In this document: piece by piece, positions 55,059-64,000 of the stretch
How the letters are laid out: each line of letters begins with the position of its first letter
Position numbering within the stretch: position 1 is the first letter of the stretch
Position numbers and translations under genes: made by a program
From: a bacterium
GTDB lineage: Bacteria > Pseudomonadota > Alphaproteobacteria > Micavibrionales > UBA2020
Direction of reading: 5' to 3'
DNA length: 64,000 bases
NCBI GenBank assembly: GCA_029945425.1
Contig: JAQSDV010000002.1
Location: 1,247,960-1,311,959 of the forward strand
Notes under the pieces: generated by a model
Seen by the model: only the letters and a program-made list of their open reading frames with translations
Database searches by the model: none
Told to the model about the DNA's origin: nothing

Positions 55059-56384
55059 TTACTTGAGTTTCGCCTCGCGGGGACGCGGAATGCCCATCGA
55101 GCCCAGCAGGCGGCCTTCGAGGGCCAACACGCGGAATACGGCGAACATTTCGGTGTAGAGCGAGTTCACGTGGTTGGAGCGCGACACGAAGAGTTCGTTC
55201 TGCGAGTCCAGCACGTCGAGCAGCGTGCGGCGGTCGAGGCTGAACTGGTCGAGATACACGTTCACGACTTTTTCGTTGGCGGTCGCCTGGTCAAGGAACT
55301 GGCGTGCGCGCTCAGCCGCAGCGATCATGCCGGCCCAGGTGTCACGGACGTCTTTTTCGACTTGGCGTGCTGCCTGCGCGCGGCGTTCTTTCACCTGCGC
55401 GTGGCGGTACATGAATTCGCGCTGGCGTTCCTGGTCAGCGCCGCCGCGGTACAGGTTCCAACGCACAACGCCCAGTACCGACTGGCTGTTGCTGTCGCCG
55501 TCGATGCCGTTCACGTTGTCGCCAACGGAAGCATTCGCCTGGATTTCAACGCGGGGGTACAGGGTCGAGCCCGAACCTTCGAATTCTGCCTTTGCCACGT
55601 CGACATCGGATTCAAACACGGCGAGCGTGGGGGATTGCGTCACGGCCGCGCGGACGCTGTCGTCAACGTTCTGCAGCAGCTTGTCCTTCGGAATAACAGG
55701 GAATTCCATGTCGGCGGGCGTATCGCCCACTTTCTGGATGAACAGCGCTTCGCCGCGGCGCAGCGACTCTTCGGTCGAGGAAACGACCGACAGCGCCTGT
55801 GCAAGGCGCGCGTTGGCTTGGGAAACGTCGCCTTCGGTCACGGTGCCTGCATCGGCGCCGGTCTGGATGGTGCCGAGAATTTTGTTGTGGTCTTCCACGT
55901 TTGCGCGCGCGATCGCGAGCAGGTCGCGCTGGCGCAGGACTTCGAGATAAGCCTGCACGATGTCGAGACCGACGAATTCAGCGACTTCGCCGACGCGGTT
56001 CGCAGCGGATTCAACGCGCGCTTTCTGGCGGCGGATTTCCGAGTTGGTGCCGTCGCCGTCATACAGCAGCTGAGTGATGGAGAGCGACGCGCGGTTCGCC
56101 CAGCCGCTGTCGCTGCCGGTGATGGATGAATCATTGCGTGCAAAGCCGGTTTCGCCGAGCACGTCAACCGAAGGTGCCCAGAGCGATTTCGCCTGTGCGA
56201 GTTCTTCTTTCGTCGCGAGCTTGTTGTTCGCAACAACGCCGTATTCGGGGTTGCGCAAAACGCCCTTCGACACTGCATCGACCAAAGTGAGGTCGCCATC
56301 TTCGCCATGTGTGGCGCCAAAAGCGGGCGCCGAAAGCATGAGAGCAAGAGCGGAAACAGTGCAGAATTTGGCGAAGTTTTTCAT
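55059..56384 (-). CDS. TolC-family outer-membrane efflux protein
   Basis: A 441-residue protein with a signal peptide (FCTVSALALMLSAPAFGA, cleavage near 23) and two TolC repeats of long helices and strands. The ATG at 56384, with AAGGGA upstream, is chosen over one at 56411 that lies in the terminator. It forms the outer-membrane duct of the type I system. The strong hairpin 24 bases upstream separates it from the adhesin gene, so it must have its own promoter or rely on read-through. Confidence 0.93.
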   Translation of the reverse strand: MKNFAKFCTVSALALMLSAPAFGATHGEDGDLTLVDAVSKGVLRNPEYGVVANNKLATKEELAQAKSLWAPSVDVLGETGFARNDSSITGSDSGWANRASLSITQLLYDGDGTNSEIRRQKARVESAANRVGEVAEFVGLDIVQAYLEVLRQRDLLAIARANVEDHNKILGTIQTGADAGTVTEGDVSQANARLAQALSVVSSTEESLRRGEALFIQKVGDTPADMEFPVIPKDKLLQNVDDSVRAAVTQSPTLAVFESDVDVAKAEFEGSGSTLYPRVEIQANASVGDNVNGIDGDSNSQSVLGVVRWNLYRGGADQERQREFMYRHAQVKERRAQAARQVEKDVRDTWAGMIAAAERARQFLDQATANEKVVNVYLDQFSLDRRTLLDVLDSQNELFVSRSNHVNSLYTEMFAVFRVLALEGRLLGSMGIPRPREAKLK

Positions 56385-56409
56385 GGCTAGTCCCTTGTTT
56401 TTACATAGC

Positions 56410-56438
56410 AAAAAGGCTGCGGGTTTCCCCGCAGCCTT
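56410..56438 (-). terminator. Rho-independent terminator/attenuator between adhesin and tolC
   Basis: On the minus strand AAGGCTGCGGG-GAAA-CCCGCAGCCTT forms an 11-bp stem followed by a T-run, 22 bases after the adhesin stop and 24 bases before the tolC ATG. It should let the adhesin be made in excess over its exporter. Confidence 0.88.
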
Positions 56439-56460
56439 ATGCTTACAACATTGGTTTTAG

Positions 56461-59400
56461 TTAGGCAATCAAATTACCGTGTGCGGTCAGCGCATTCAGG
56501 TCCAAGTGTACCCCTTCGAGCACAGCTATGGTCGTGAAGGCAGCACCGGTGCCGGTCGGATCCACCTGGATCAGGGTATCCGCGCCGTCCGAAACCGCAT
56601 GGACGAAGTTATGTAAAGAGTCCGTCAGCGGATCGAATGCCGTCAGGATGTCGCTGAGGTCGAGGCTGTCGCCTGCGTTCAGGTTGAAATCCGTGATGAC
56701 CGACATGCCGTGGGCATCCAGGAAGAACGTGTCGCCGCCTTCGCCGCCGGTCAGCTGGTTGTCACCAGCGCCGCCGCCGAGGAAGTCGTTCTTGTAGGTG
56801 CCGGTCACGTAGTCATCCGACGCATCGCCGCGGAAGGTCACGCCGGTGCGGTCAGCCGCATCCTGCACGTTGAACCAGACGTCTGCGACCTGGCCTTGGC
56901 TGCCATCCGCGAAGGTGACGGAAGCGACATCGGTGATGCCGTTTTCGCCGAACATCTGGTTGACCGCCGTGGTGTTCAGGCTGATCGAGGCAATGCCATG
57001 AGCGGTGAGCGATTGCAATTCGCCCGCATCCGACACGCCGTCCTGGTTGAGGTCTTGCCAGACTTTCAGGTCTGCAAACACCGCGTCGCTCGCGTCAATC
57101 TTGCCGTCGCTGTTGCTGTCGTACTGCGCAAGGTTTGCGAAGCCGTCAGTTGCGGTGCCGTTGTTGCCGAACAGTTCGGCCTGGCCGTTGATCACGCCGT
57201 CATGGTTCAGGTCGATCGCCAGCAGGCCGTCCGACGCGCCGACCCAGGACGTCTTGTCCTTCAGGCCGTCATTCGTCATGTCGAACAGCACGCCCTGATC
57301 CTGGCCAACGAGGTCGAAACCGTTATTGGCAAGGTCGAGCACCAGCGGCGACACCGCGAAGGTGTAGCAGATGTATGCCGTGACAACCGTCTGGTTGTCG
57401 GACAGGTCGTTTTCGAGGCCGCCGAGCGTGGTTTCCTTGGCATACGACTGGACGGTGATCGTGCCGCTATGGCTGCCGTTGTGCAGCGGCCAGTAGTAAG
57501 CCGAGCCTGCGGGTGTCAGCAGCGACAGGCCGTTGAGGGCCGTTGCCGCGTCACCAGCGTTCACGTTGATCGTCCAGATGCCGGGCGAAGTTTCGGTGCC
57601 CTTGTTCAGCGTCACGCCGATGTCTTCCAGCGAGTAGTAACCGCCGGTGCCATTGGTGAAGGGGTTGTTGAGGTTCAACACCACCTTGGTGATCGTTTCC
57701 GATCCGTCGTTGTCCGTCACTTTGGTCGTGATGGGCAGCGCGGAGGGGTTCGTCTGGTTGACGATCCACAGGTAGTTGACAGTTGCGGGAACGGTCAGGA
57801 TCGGCGCATCGACAACCGCGTCAACAAAGACGTTTTCGGTGGCGGTCGAGGTTGCCGCGTAGGCGCCGTCGGTCGCAACAGCCTTCACTTGCAGGCCGGT
57901 CAGGTCGAGGTCGCTGTTCGCAGGGGGCGAGACAGTCGGGCCACCCGAGAAGTTCACGCCGTTCGGCAGCGTGATCGTCCAGGTTTTCGTGGTCGCGTCA
58001 TAGGTGCCGCCGGAAGCCGTGGTGTTGACCGTCCAGCCGTCCTTGAAGCCCGAGATCGTGATGACCAGATGCTCGTTCGGGTGCGGGAAGTTGAGGGATG
58101 CCTGAACGTTCAGGGCAACCGATTTGTCTTCCTTGACCCAGACGTCGCAGACTTCGAGCGTGGGCGGGTTCGGATCGCAGAACACGTTCACGTTCAGGTT
58201 GGTGGTCGCGATGTAGGTGTTGTCGGTCAGGTCGTTTTCGAGGCCGGACAGCGTCGTTTCGACGTTGTATGCCTTCACCGTCAGCGCGACGTTGCCCATG
58301 TAAGCGCCGGGGTTCATCGTCAGGCCGGTCAGGTCCGCCTTGGTCAGGACCCAGCTGCCGTCGGGCTGCTGCGTGCCGTGGTTCAGCGAACCGCCCGCGG
58401 GCAGACCGCTGATGACAACCTTGGTGATCTGTTCCGAACCGTCGGTATCGCCGCTCGCGCCGAGCGTGATGGTCAGGGGGATCGAGGTGTTGTCGTGGCC
58501 GGTGGTGTTGGAAGCGTTCACGGTGATCGCATCGGCCACCGCGTCAGTGTAGACGTTTTCGGTGCCGTTTGCGGAAGCCGTGTTGACGCCGTTCGACGCC
58601 GTTGCGGTCACGTGCAGGCCGGTCATGTCCGCATCCGAATTCGCGGGCGGTTTCACGGTCGGGCCGCCGTTGAAGGTCGTCACGCCGGGCGCGAGAGTAA
58701 GCGTCCAGGTGTGGGTTGCAGCGTTATAGGTGCCACCCGATACGGAAGTGTCCACGCCCCAGCCGTCCTTGATGCCAGAGATGGTGATGGTGAGCTGTTC
58801 GCCAGCCGAGGGAGTGACCAGTTTCGCCTGCACGTTGAGCGCAACCGACTTGTCTTCCTTGACCCACAGGTCGCAGGTGGTGAGTTCGGGCTGGTTGACT
58901 GTCGGGGGCAGGCAGGTGAAGTCCAGCGTCGCGTTGCTGGGGTCGCCGTCGCCATCCGTCAGCGTGTAGGTGAACTTGTCCGTGCCGCAATCGCAGCCCA
59001 CAACCGTGTGGTCGGTCAGTTGCACGTTGAACACGAGGTCGTTGTAATCGAAGTCACCGCCGTTGGGCAGGTCTTCGAAGGCAATCGTCAGCGTGTTCGG
59101 GCTCGTGCTGCTCACGCCGGAAAGCGTGTGGACGAGGCCGTCGGGGTTCAGCGAGTTGGAGCCGCCGCGATCCGAGGTGAAGTACACAGGACCCTGGATG
59201 ACGTGGTCAACGCCGCCCGCATCGGTGAAGACGAGGGAGACATGGCCGCCGCCGTCGTTGACGGTGGCTGCGCGTTCGGTGCCCAGCCCCTGGTCATAGA
59301 CGAAGTTCAGCTGGCCGTGCGCGAAGTCGAGACCCGCGTAACCGCCGTTGGTGCTGTAGCCGTTGGCGACAAGGAAGAAGCCGAGCGTGGATGCGCCAGC

Positions 59401-62400
59401 GCCTGCGGGCAGGTTGAAGTTTGCACCGGGGCCGTTGATCTGCGGCGCAACCATCGAGGCTGCCTGCAGCGTGCCGTCAGCCGCGATCGTGAACACGCCG
59501 AGCGAGTTGGTGTAGCCGGCGCCTTCAAAGGTGATCTGGCCGGACACGGTCGTGCCTGCGGTGATCGCCATGTTGCTGTGCTGTTCGCCAAGCGCTGCGG
59601 TTGCGGTCGGGCCGATATGTGCGCCTTCGGACGGCAGCGTCGGGAACGTGTTGCCGGTGAAGGTGCGGGGCGTATCGACGGTCGTGCCGCCGGTCGAGCC
59701 TGCGTTCAGCGTGTAGCTGTACGAGCCGTCGGCCGCGATGGTCAGCGTGCCGTGGTCGCCCGTGATCGTCGCGGTGCCGGTGGTGGGCACGTTGACGCTA
59801 TGGCCTTCGAAGGTAACTTTCGTCACGTGGTTCACGTCGTCCTGGCTCAGCTGGTCTGCTGCGCCCGCGCCGCCGTTGAGGCCGGTCACGACGTTGCCGG
59901 TGGCAGGGCCGCCCGACATGTTGAAGGTGTTGTGGTCGTTATGCGCAACCGGGCCGTCATCCTTGACGTTGATCGTCAGGATCGCGCTGTCGGTATCGCC
60001 GTCGCTGTCGCGCGCGGTGACGCCGAAGTTCAGGCGGATCACGTCGTCGGGGTTCGTCTTGTCGGCGTGGTCCAGCGTGCCTTTCAGGTCGAATTTATAG
60101 GTGCCGTCTGCGTTGAGCTTCAGCGTGAAGATCGTGACGCCGCCAGCGGTGCCGGTATAGGTGTTGCCGGTGAGCGTGACAGTGACAGGGCGGCCTTCCG
60201 AGGTCAGCGTCGCAGCGGTGGAACCGCCGAAGCTGAAGGTGGAAGCGCCGGTCGCCTGGAACGTGCCGGGCGCATCCGCATAGAAGTTCGCCAGAACCGT
60301 GCCGTTGACCGAAGTGTTCGGGCTGAGGTTGGTTTCGTCCACGGTGCGGGAATCCGGGCCCACGTTCGGGTCGCAGATTTCGGGCGTGCCGTCCGACTTG
60401 ATCTTCAGGATCGCGGTGTCGGTATCGCCGTCGCCGTCTTTCAGCGTGTAGGTGAAGCTGTCAGCGGTGTCGCCATGCACGCCGGCTTTCAGCGTGTAGG
60501 TGTAGGAGCCGTCAGCCTTGATGACCAGCGTACCGTTCGTGCCGTCGATCGTCGCGGTGCCCGTGGTGGGAACGTTGACGGTCGTGCCGCCGAAGGTGAC
60601 TTTGGACACGGTGTTGACATCGTCCTGGCTCAGCTTGTCGGCTGCGCCTGCGCCGCCGTTCAGGCCGGTCACGACGTTGCCGTTCGTGGAGTGTGCTTCG
60701 CCGTTGAACGAATTGGTGTCGTCGTTCGCAACGGGGCCGTCATCCTTCACGTTGATGGTGAGGGTCGCCGTATCGGTGTCGCCGTCGCTGTCGCGCGCGG
60801 TGACGCCGAAGTTCAGGCGGATCACATCATCGGGGTTGGTCGCATCGGGATGATCCAGCGTGCCTTTCAGGTCGAACTTGTATGAGCCGTCCGTGTTCAG
60901 CGTCAGCGTGAAGATGGTGACGCCGTTCGCCGTACCGGTATAGGTATTGCCGGCGAGCGTGACGGAAACCGGGCGGCCTTCGGATGTCAGCGCGGTGCTG
61001 GACGAGAAGGTGCCTGCGCCGGTGGCCTGGAACGTGCCGGGGGTGTCGCTGTAGAAGTTCGCAACAACCGTGCCCGTGACCGAAGTGTTGGGCGCGAGGT
61101 TGCTTTCGTCCACAGTGCGGCTGTCGTTGCCGGCATTGGGGTCGCAGATTTCGGGAACGCCGTCGGAGTTCAGCGTCAGCGTCGCAGTGCTGCTGTCGCC
61201 GTCGCCATCTTTCAGCGTGTAGGTGAACTGGTCGGTCGTGTCGCCATGGGCCGATGCGTTCAGGGTGTAGGTATAGGAGCCGTCAGCCTTGATGACCAGC
61301 GTGCCGTTGGCGCCGTTGATCGTCGCGGTGCCGGTCGTGGGCACGTTGACGGTCGTGCCGCCGAAGGTGACTTTGGTGATCGTGTTGAGGTCGTCCTGGC
61401 TGAGATGATCCGCAGCACCCGCGCCGCCGTTGAGGCCGGTGATGACGTTACCCGCAGTCGAATGCGCTTCCGCATTGAAGCCATTGACGTCGTTATGCGC
61501 AACGGGGCCGTCATCCTTCACGACAATCGTGAGGGTGGAGGTATCGTGGTCGCCGTCCGTGTCGGTGGCGGTGATGCCGAAGGTCAGGTTGATCGCATCA
61601 TCCGGGTTCGTGGTGACGGGGTGATCCAGCGTGCCTTTCAGGTCGAACTTGTAGTCGCCGTTCGGGTCGATCGTCAGCGTGAAGATCGTCTGGCCGTGTG
61701 ACGTGCCGGTGTAGGTGTTGCCGGTAACCGTCACGACAACAGGCTGACCTTCGGAAGTGAGGGTCGTGCTGGAGGTGAAGGAAGCAACGCCGGTGGGCGT
61801 GATCGTGCCGGGGCCGTCGGTGAAGAAGTCAGCCGTGATATGGCCTGCAACGCTCGTCTGGCCGCCAACGAAATCGCTCTCGTCGACCGTGCGGGTCGCG
61901 GGATCCGCGATAACGGGCTGGCCGTCGCCGTCGAGGTACAGCACAGCCGTGTCGCTGTCGCCGTCGCCGTCGGTCAGGGTGTAGACGAACTGGTCGCCAA
62001 CATCGCCGCCGCCCGTGGTGGTGTGGTCGGTGATCTGGATGTTGAACACGACGTCGTTATAGTCGTAGTCGCCGCCGCCGGGCAGGTCTTCAAAGCCGAT
62101 GGTGAGCGTGTTGGGGTCAGAGCCAACGCCCGAGATCGTGTGCACGAGGCCGTCGGGGTTGAGCGAGTTGGAACCGCCGCGATCGGTCGTGAAGTAGATC
62201 GGGCCGTTGATGGTGTGGTCGACGCCGCCTGCATCGGTGAAGACGAGGGAGACATGGCCGCCCGCGTCGTTGATGGTGGCGGGACGTTCGGTCGCCAGGC
62301 CTGCGTCATAGACGAAGTTCAGGTGGCCGGTCGAGAAGTCGAGGCCGGCATAGCCGCCGTTGGTCGTGAAGCCGTCAGCAACCAGGAAGAAGCCAAGCTG

Positions 62401-64000
62401 CGTCGCGCCCGTGGAGGGATCGACGTTGAAGGCTGCGCCCGGGCCGGTGATGCTGTTCGTGACCATCTGCGCCGCCTGCAGCGTGCCGTCAGCCGCGATC
62501 GTGAACAGGCCGAGCGAGTTGGTGTAGCCTGCGCCGTCAAACGTGATCTGGCCGGTGATGGTGGTGTCTGCGCCGATCGTCATGTTGCCGTGGACTTCGC
62601 CCAACAGGTTGGGATCAGTGACGGGGGTGCTTTCCGGCAGCGTGGTCGGGAAGCTATTGCCCGAGAAGGTACGGGGCGTGTCGACGGTCGAACCGCCGGA
62701 ACCGCCGCCTGCGCCCGCATCGAGGACGTAGGTATAGGAACCATCGGAATGGATCGTCAGCGTGCCGTTGTCGCCGTGGATGGAGGCCGAGCCGCCAGCA
62801 GGTACCTCAACGGTGGTCGTGCCGAAGGAAACCTTCGTGACCGTGTTGGTGTCGTCATGGCTCAGGTTGTCGCCTGCGCCGGGGCCGCCGTGGAAGCCGG
62901 TGATGACGTTGCCGTCGGTGCCGCCGTCTGCGGTGTTGTAGCTGTTGTGGTCGTCATTCGCGACGGGGCCATCGTCTTTCACGTTGATGGTCAGGGTCGC
63001 GCTGTCGGTGTCGCCGTCGCTGTCGCGGGCGGTAACGCCGAAGTTCAGCTGAATGATATCATCGGGATTGTTGGTATCCTCATGGTCAAGCGTACCGACC
63101 AAAGTGAATCTGTATCCGCCCGTATCGGCGTCCAGAGTCAACGTAAAGACTGTAGCGCCGTTGGCAGTACCCGTATAGGTGTTGCCGACGAGCGTCACGG
63201 TGACGGGATAGCCTTCCGACGTCAATGCGCCGCCCTCCGCGGAACCGCCAAAAGTGAAGGTGGCAGCACCTGTCGCCAGGAACTTGCCGGGCGTATCGGA
63301 GAAGAAGTTTGCGTGTACGGTGCCGTCAACAAAAGTGGTGGGCGACAATGCCGTTTCGTCAACAGTGCGGGTATCGGGGCCAACGTTCGGATCGAAGATG
63401 ACAGGCGTGCCGTCTGCATCGAGATGCAGGACTGCCGTGTCGGTATCGCCGTCGCCATCCGTCAAACCGTAGGTGAAGTTGTCGCCCACATCGCCCTTCA
63501 CGCCTGCGTTCAGGGTGTAGGTGTAGGTGCCATCGCTGTTGATGATCAGCACGCCGTTCGTGCCCGCGATGGTCGCGGAGCCGCCAGCGGGGACTGCAAC
63601 GGTGGTTGCGCCGAAGGTGACGGAAGTGACGGAGTTGCCGTCGTCTTCCGACAGGCTGTCGGCTGCGCCTGCGCCACCGTTGAGACCGGTCACGACGTTG
63701 CCGGTCGTGGACAGGTCTTCGATGTCGAAGCTGTTGAAGTCGTCATTCGCGATGGGCGCATCGTCCTTGACGTAAATCGTCAGGAGCGAGGTTGCGGTAT
63801 CGCCGTCGCTGTCGGTCGCGGTCACGCCGAAATGGAGGTTGATGATGTCGTTAGGATCGGTCGGGTCCGCGTGATCCAGCGTGCCAGTCAGCGTGAAGGT
63901 GTACGCACCGGTTGCGGGGTTCAGGGTCAGCGTGAAGATCGTCTGGCCGTGCGAGGTGCCGGTGTAGGTGTTGCCGGTCAGGGTCACATCGACAGGCTGG
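56461..64000 (-). CDS. Giant RTX adhesin (LapA-like), N-terminus beyond the window
   Basis: At least 2512 residues; the frame is open to the window edge, so the start and any retention module are not visible. From the N-side there are four tandem modules of about 255 residues (TVDES/TNLSPNTSVxGT, SEGRPVTVTLTGNTYTG, DDVIRLNFGVTARDSDGDTD, VKDDGPVANDD). Two DUF4114-like domains (FEDLPNGGDFDYNDLVFN), two Ig-like WVKEDKSVALNVQA repeats and two EF-hand-like loops (DLNHDGVINGQAE, DSNSDGKIDASD) follow, then a short RTX and type I C-terminal signal (FLGGGAGDNQLTGGEGGDTF, ending LTAHGNLIA). It is secreted by the downstream type I system and is probably used for attachment. Confidence 0.93.
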   Translation of the reverse strand, partial: QPVDVTLTGNTYTGTSHGQTIFTLTLNPATGAYTFTLTGTLDHADPTDPNDIINLHFGVTATDSDGDTATSLLTIYVKDDAPIANDDFNSFDIEDLSTTGNVVTGLNGGAGAADSLSEDDGNSVTSVTFGATTVAVPAGGSATIAGTNGVLIINSDGTYTYTLNAGVKGDVGDNFTYGLTDGDGDTDTAVLHLDADGTPVIFDPNVGPDTRTVDETALSPTTFVDGTVHANFFSDTPGKFLATGAATFTFGGSAEGGALTSEGYPVTVTLVGNTYTGTANGATVFTLTLDADTGGYRFTLVGTLDHEDTNNPDDIIQLNFGVTARDSDGDTDSATLTINVKDDGPVANDDHNSYNTADGGTDGNVITGFHGGPGAGDNLSHDDTNTVTKVSFGTTTVEVPAGGSASIHGDNGTLTIHSDGSYTYVLDAGAGGGSGGSTVDTPRTFSGNSFPTTLPESTPVTDPNLLGEVHGNMTIGADTTITGQITFDGAGYTNSLGLFTIAADGTLQAAQMVTNSITGPGAAFNVDPSTGATQLGFFLVADGFTTNGGYAGLDFSTGHLNFVYDAGLATERPATINDAGGHVSLVFTDAGGVDHTINGPIYFTTDRGGSNSLNPDGLVHTISGVGSDPNTLTIGFEDLPGGGDYDYNDVVFNIQITDHTTTGGGDVGDQFVYTLTDGDGDSDTAVLYLDGDGQPVIADPATRTVDESDFVGGQTSVAGHITADFFTDGPGTITPTGVASFTSSTTLTSEGQPVVVTVTGNTYTGTSHGQTIFTLTIDPNGDYKFDLKGTLDHPVTTNPDDAINLTFGITATDTDGDHDTSTLTIVVKDDGPVAHNDVNGFNAEAHSTAGNVITGLNGGAGAADHLSQDDLNTITKVTFGGTTVNVPTTGTATINGANGTLVIKADGSYTYTLNASAHGDTTDQFTYTLKDGDGDSSTATLTLNSDGVPEICDPNAGNDSRTVDESNLAPNTSVTGTVVANFYSDTPGTFQATGAGTFSSSTALTSEGRPVSVTLAGNTYTGTANGVTIFTLTLNTDGSYKFDLKGTLDHPDATNPDDVIRLNFGVTARDSDGDTDTATLTINVKDDGPVANDDTNSFNGEAHSTNGNVVTGLNGGAGAADKLSQDDVNTVSKVTFGGTTVNVPTTGTATIDGTNGTLVIKADGSYTYTLKAGVHGDTADSFTYTLKDGDGDTDTAILKIKSDGTPEICDPNVGPDSRTVDETNLSPNTSVNGTVLANFYADAPGTFQATGASTFSFGGSTAATLTSEGRPVTVTLTGNTYTGTAGGVTIFTLKLNADGTYKFDLKGTLDHADKTNPDDVIRLNFGVTARDSDGDTDSAILTINVKDDGPVAHNDHNTFNMSGGPATGNVVTGLNGGAGAADQLSQDDVNHVTKVTFEGHSVNVPTTGTATITGDHGTLTIAADGSYSYTLNAGSTGGTTVDTPRTFTGNTFPTLPSEGAHIGPTATAALGEQHSNMAITAGTTVSGQITFEGAGYTNSLGVFTIAADGTLQAASMVAPQINGPGANFNLPAGAGASTLGFFLVANGYSTNGGYAGLDFAHGQLNFVYDQGLGTERAATVNDGGGHVSLVFTDAGGVDHVIQGPVYFTSDRGGSNSLNPDGLVHTLSGVSSTSPNTLTIAFEDLPNGGDFDYNDLVFNVQLTDHTVVGCDCGTDKFTYTLTDGDGDPSNATLDFTCLPPTVNQPELTTCDLWVKEDKSVALNVQAKLVTPSAGEQLTITISGIKDGWGVDTSVSGGTYNAATHTWTLTLAPGVTTFNGGPTVKPPANSDADMTGLHVTATASNGVNTASANGTENVYTDAVADAITVNASNTTGHDNTSIPLTITLGASGDTDGSEQITKVVISGLPAGGSLNHGTQQPDGSWVLTKADLTGLTMNPGAYMGNVALTVKAYNVETTLSGLENDLTDNTYIATTNLNVNVFCDPNPPTLEVCDVWVKEDKSVALNVQASLNFPHPNEHLVITISGFKDGWTVNTTASGGTYDATTKTWTITLPNGVNFSGGPTVSPPANSDLDLTGLQVKAVATDGAYAATSTATENVFVDAVVDAPILTVPATVNYLWIVNQTNPSALPITTKVTDNDGSETITKVVLNLNNPFTNGTGGYYSLEDIGVTLNKGTETSPGIWTINVNAGDAATALNGLSLLTPAGSAYYWPLHNGSHSGTITVQSYAKETTLGGLENDLSDNQTVVTAYICYTFAVSPLVLDLANNGFDLVGQDQGVLFDMTNDGLKDKTSWVGASDGLLAIDLNHDGVINGQAELFGNNGTATDGFANLAQYDSNSDGKIDASDAVFADLKVWQDLNQDGVSDAGELQSLTAHGIASISLNTTAVNQMFGENGITDVASVTFADGSQGQVADVWFNVQDAADRTGVTFRGDASDDYVTGTYKNDFLGGGAGDNQLTGGEGGDTFFLDAHGMSVITDFNLNAGDSLDLSDILTAFDPLTDSLHNFVHAVSDGADTLIQVDPTGTGAAFTTIAVLEGVHLDLNALTAHGNLIA
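58965..59740 (-). repeat. DUF4114-containing module, copy 1
   Basis: This segment and 62000-62740 are long in-frame duplicates, each encoding TPRTFxGNxFPT, a QITFxGAGYTNSLGxFTIA segment, a GYAGLDFxxGxLNFVYD segment, RGGSNSLNPDGLVHT and the DUF4114 motif. They arose by intragenic duplication. Confidence 0.75.
62000..62740 (-). repeat. DUF4114-containing module, copy 2
   Basis: This is the partner of 58965-59740, with the same order of motifs and clear divergence at third positions. The duplicated block replaces part of a generic about 255-residue module, so that unit is longer than the others. Confidence 0.75.

Noticed and set aside
56710..60885. A 1391-codon open frame on the plus strand inside the adhesin
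   Set aside because: It is antisense to the repetitive adhesin. Repeated GC-rich modules leave that frame without stops, and the product (runs of Arg/Val/Gly) lacks any domain and ribosome site.

Overview
The window looks like chromosomal DNA of an alphaproteobacterium. Three features point that way: a 483-residue isocitrate dehydrogenase of the long alphaproteobacterial/rickettsial type, fairly GC-rich coding DNA with short operons and frequent ATGA/TAATG overlaps, and an etfBA pair. I cannot name the genus. No complete rRNA or tRNA gene was seen, and no CRISPR array.

Region 1 (1-9.5 kb) is a potassium-stress locus. A complete kdpFABCDE operon, preceded by a 31-residue membrane ORF that overlaps kdpF, runs rightward. 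A TorF-type porin, followed by a 76-residue membrane protein, runs leftward. Three copies of a direct repeat, TTTTTAC-N4-TTTTTAC with an 11-bp period, sit before the porin, before a 58-residue membrane ORF and before kdp. They resemble KdpE-type boxes and suggest one K+-responsive regulon.

Region 2 (9.5-22.7 kb) is a patchy accessory region. It is punctuated by four direct repeats, each ending in what reads as the 3' half of a tRNA-Leu(UAA) through CCA. Between copies 1 and 2 lie nhaA, a hydroxyacid dehydrogenase-GNAT fusion, an orphan histidine kinase, an OmpA-like lipoprotein, an autotransporter and an EF-hand protein. Between copies 2 and 3 lies an AT-rich cassette with a GIY-YIG-like toxin-tip gene and an Imm44-like immunity gene. 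Between copies 3 and 4 lies one acyl-CoA oxidase/dehydrogenase. The repeats look like serial attachment sites or a tRNA-derived repeat family.

Region 3 (22.7-44.4 kb) is mostly housekeeping. It has a methyltransferase-Rieske oxygenase pair and an RND efflux pump under a TetR regulator with a clear palindromic operator. A serpin, CinA-like, Map and RadC genes, an EamA transporter, pyrimidine salvage (cdd, deoA), icd, folD/yggT and two cyclophilins follow. Just after icd lies a diverged duplicate of the icd 3' end, as left by elements that integrate into icd.

Region 4 (44.4-64 kb) concerns secretion and the cell surface. A kexin-like S8 protease with a P-domain and RTX repeats is followed by etfBA. 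A leftward locus then encodes a giant RTX adhesin (cut by the window edge), TolC, a LapB-type ABC exporter and an HlyD-type adaptor. The exporter probably secretes the adhesin and could also secrete the protease. A strong terminator lies between the adhesin gene and tolC.
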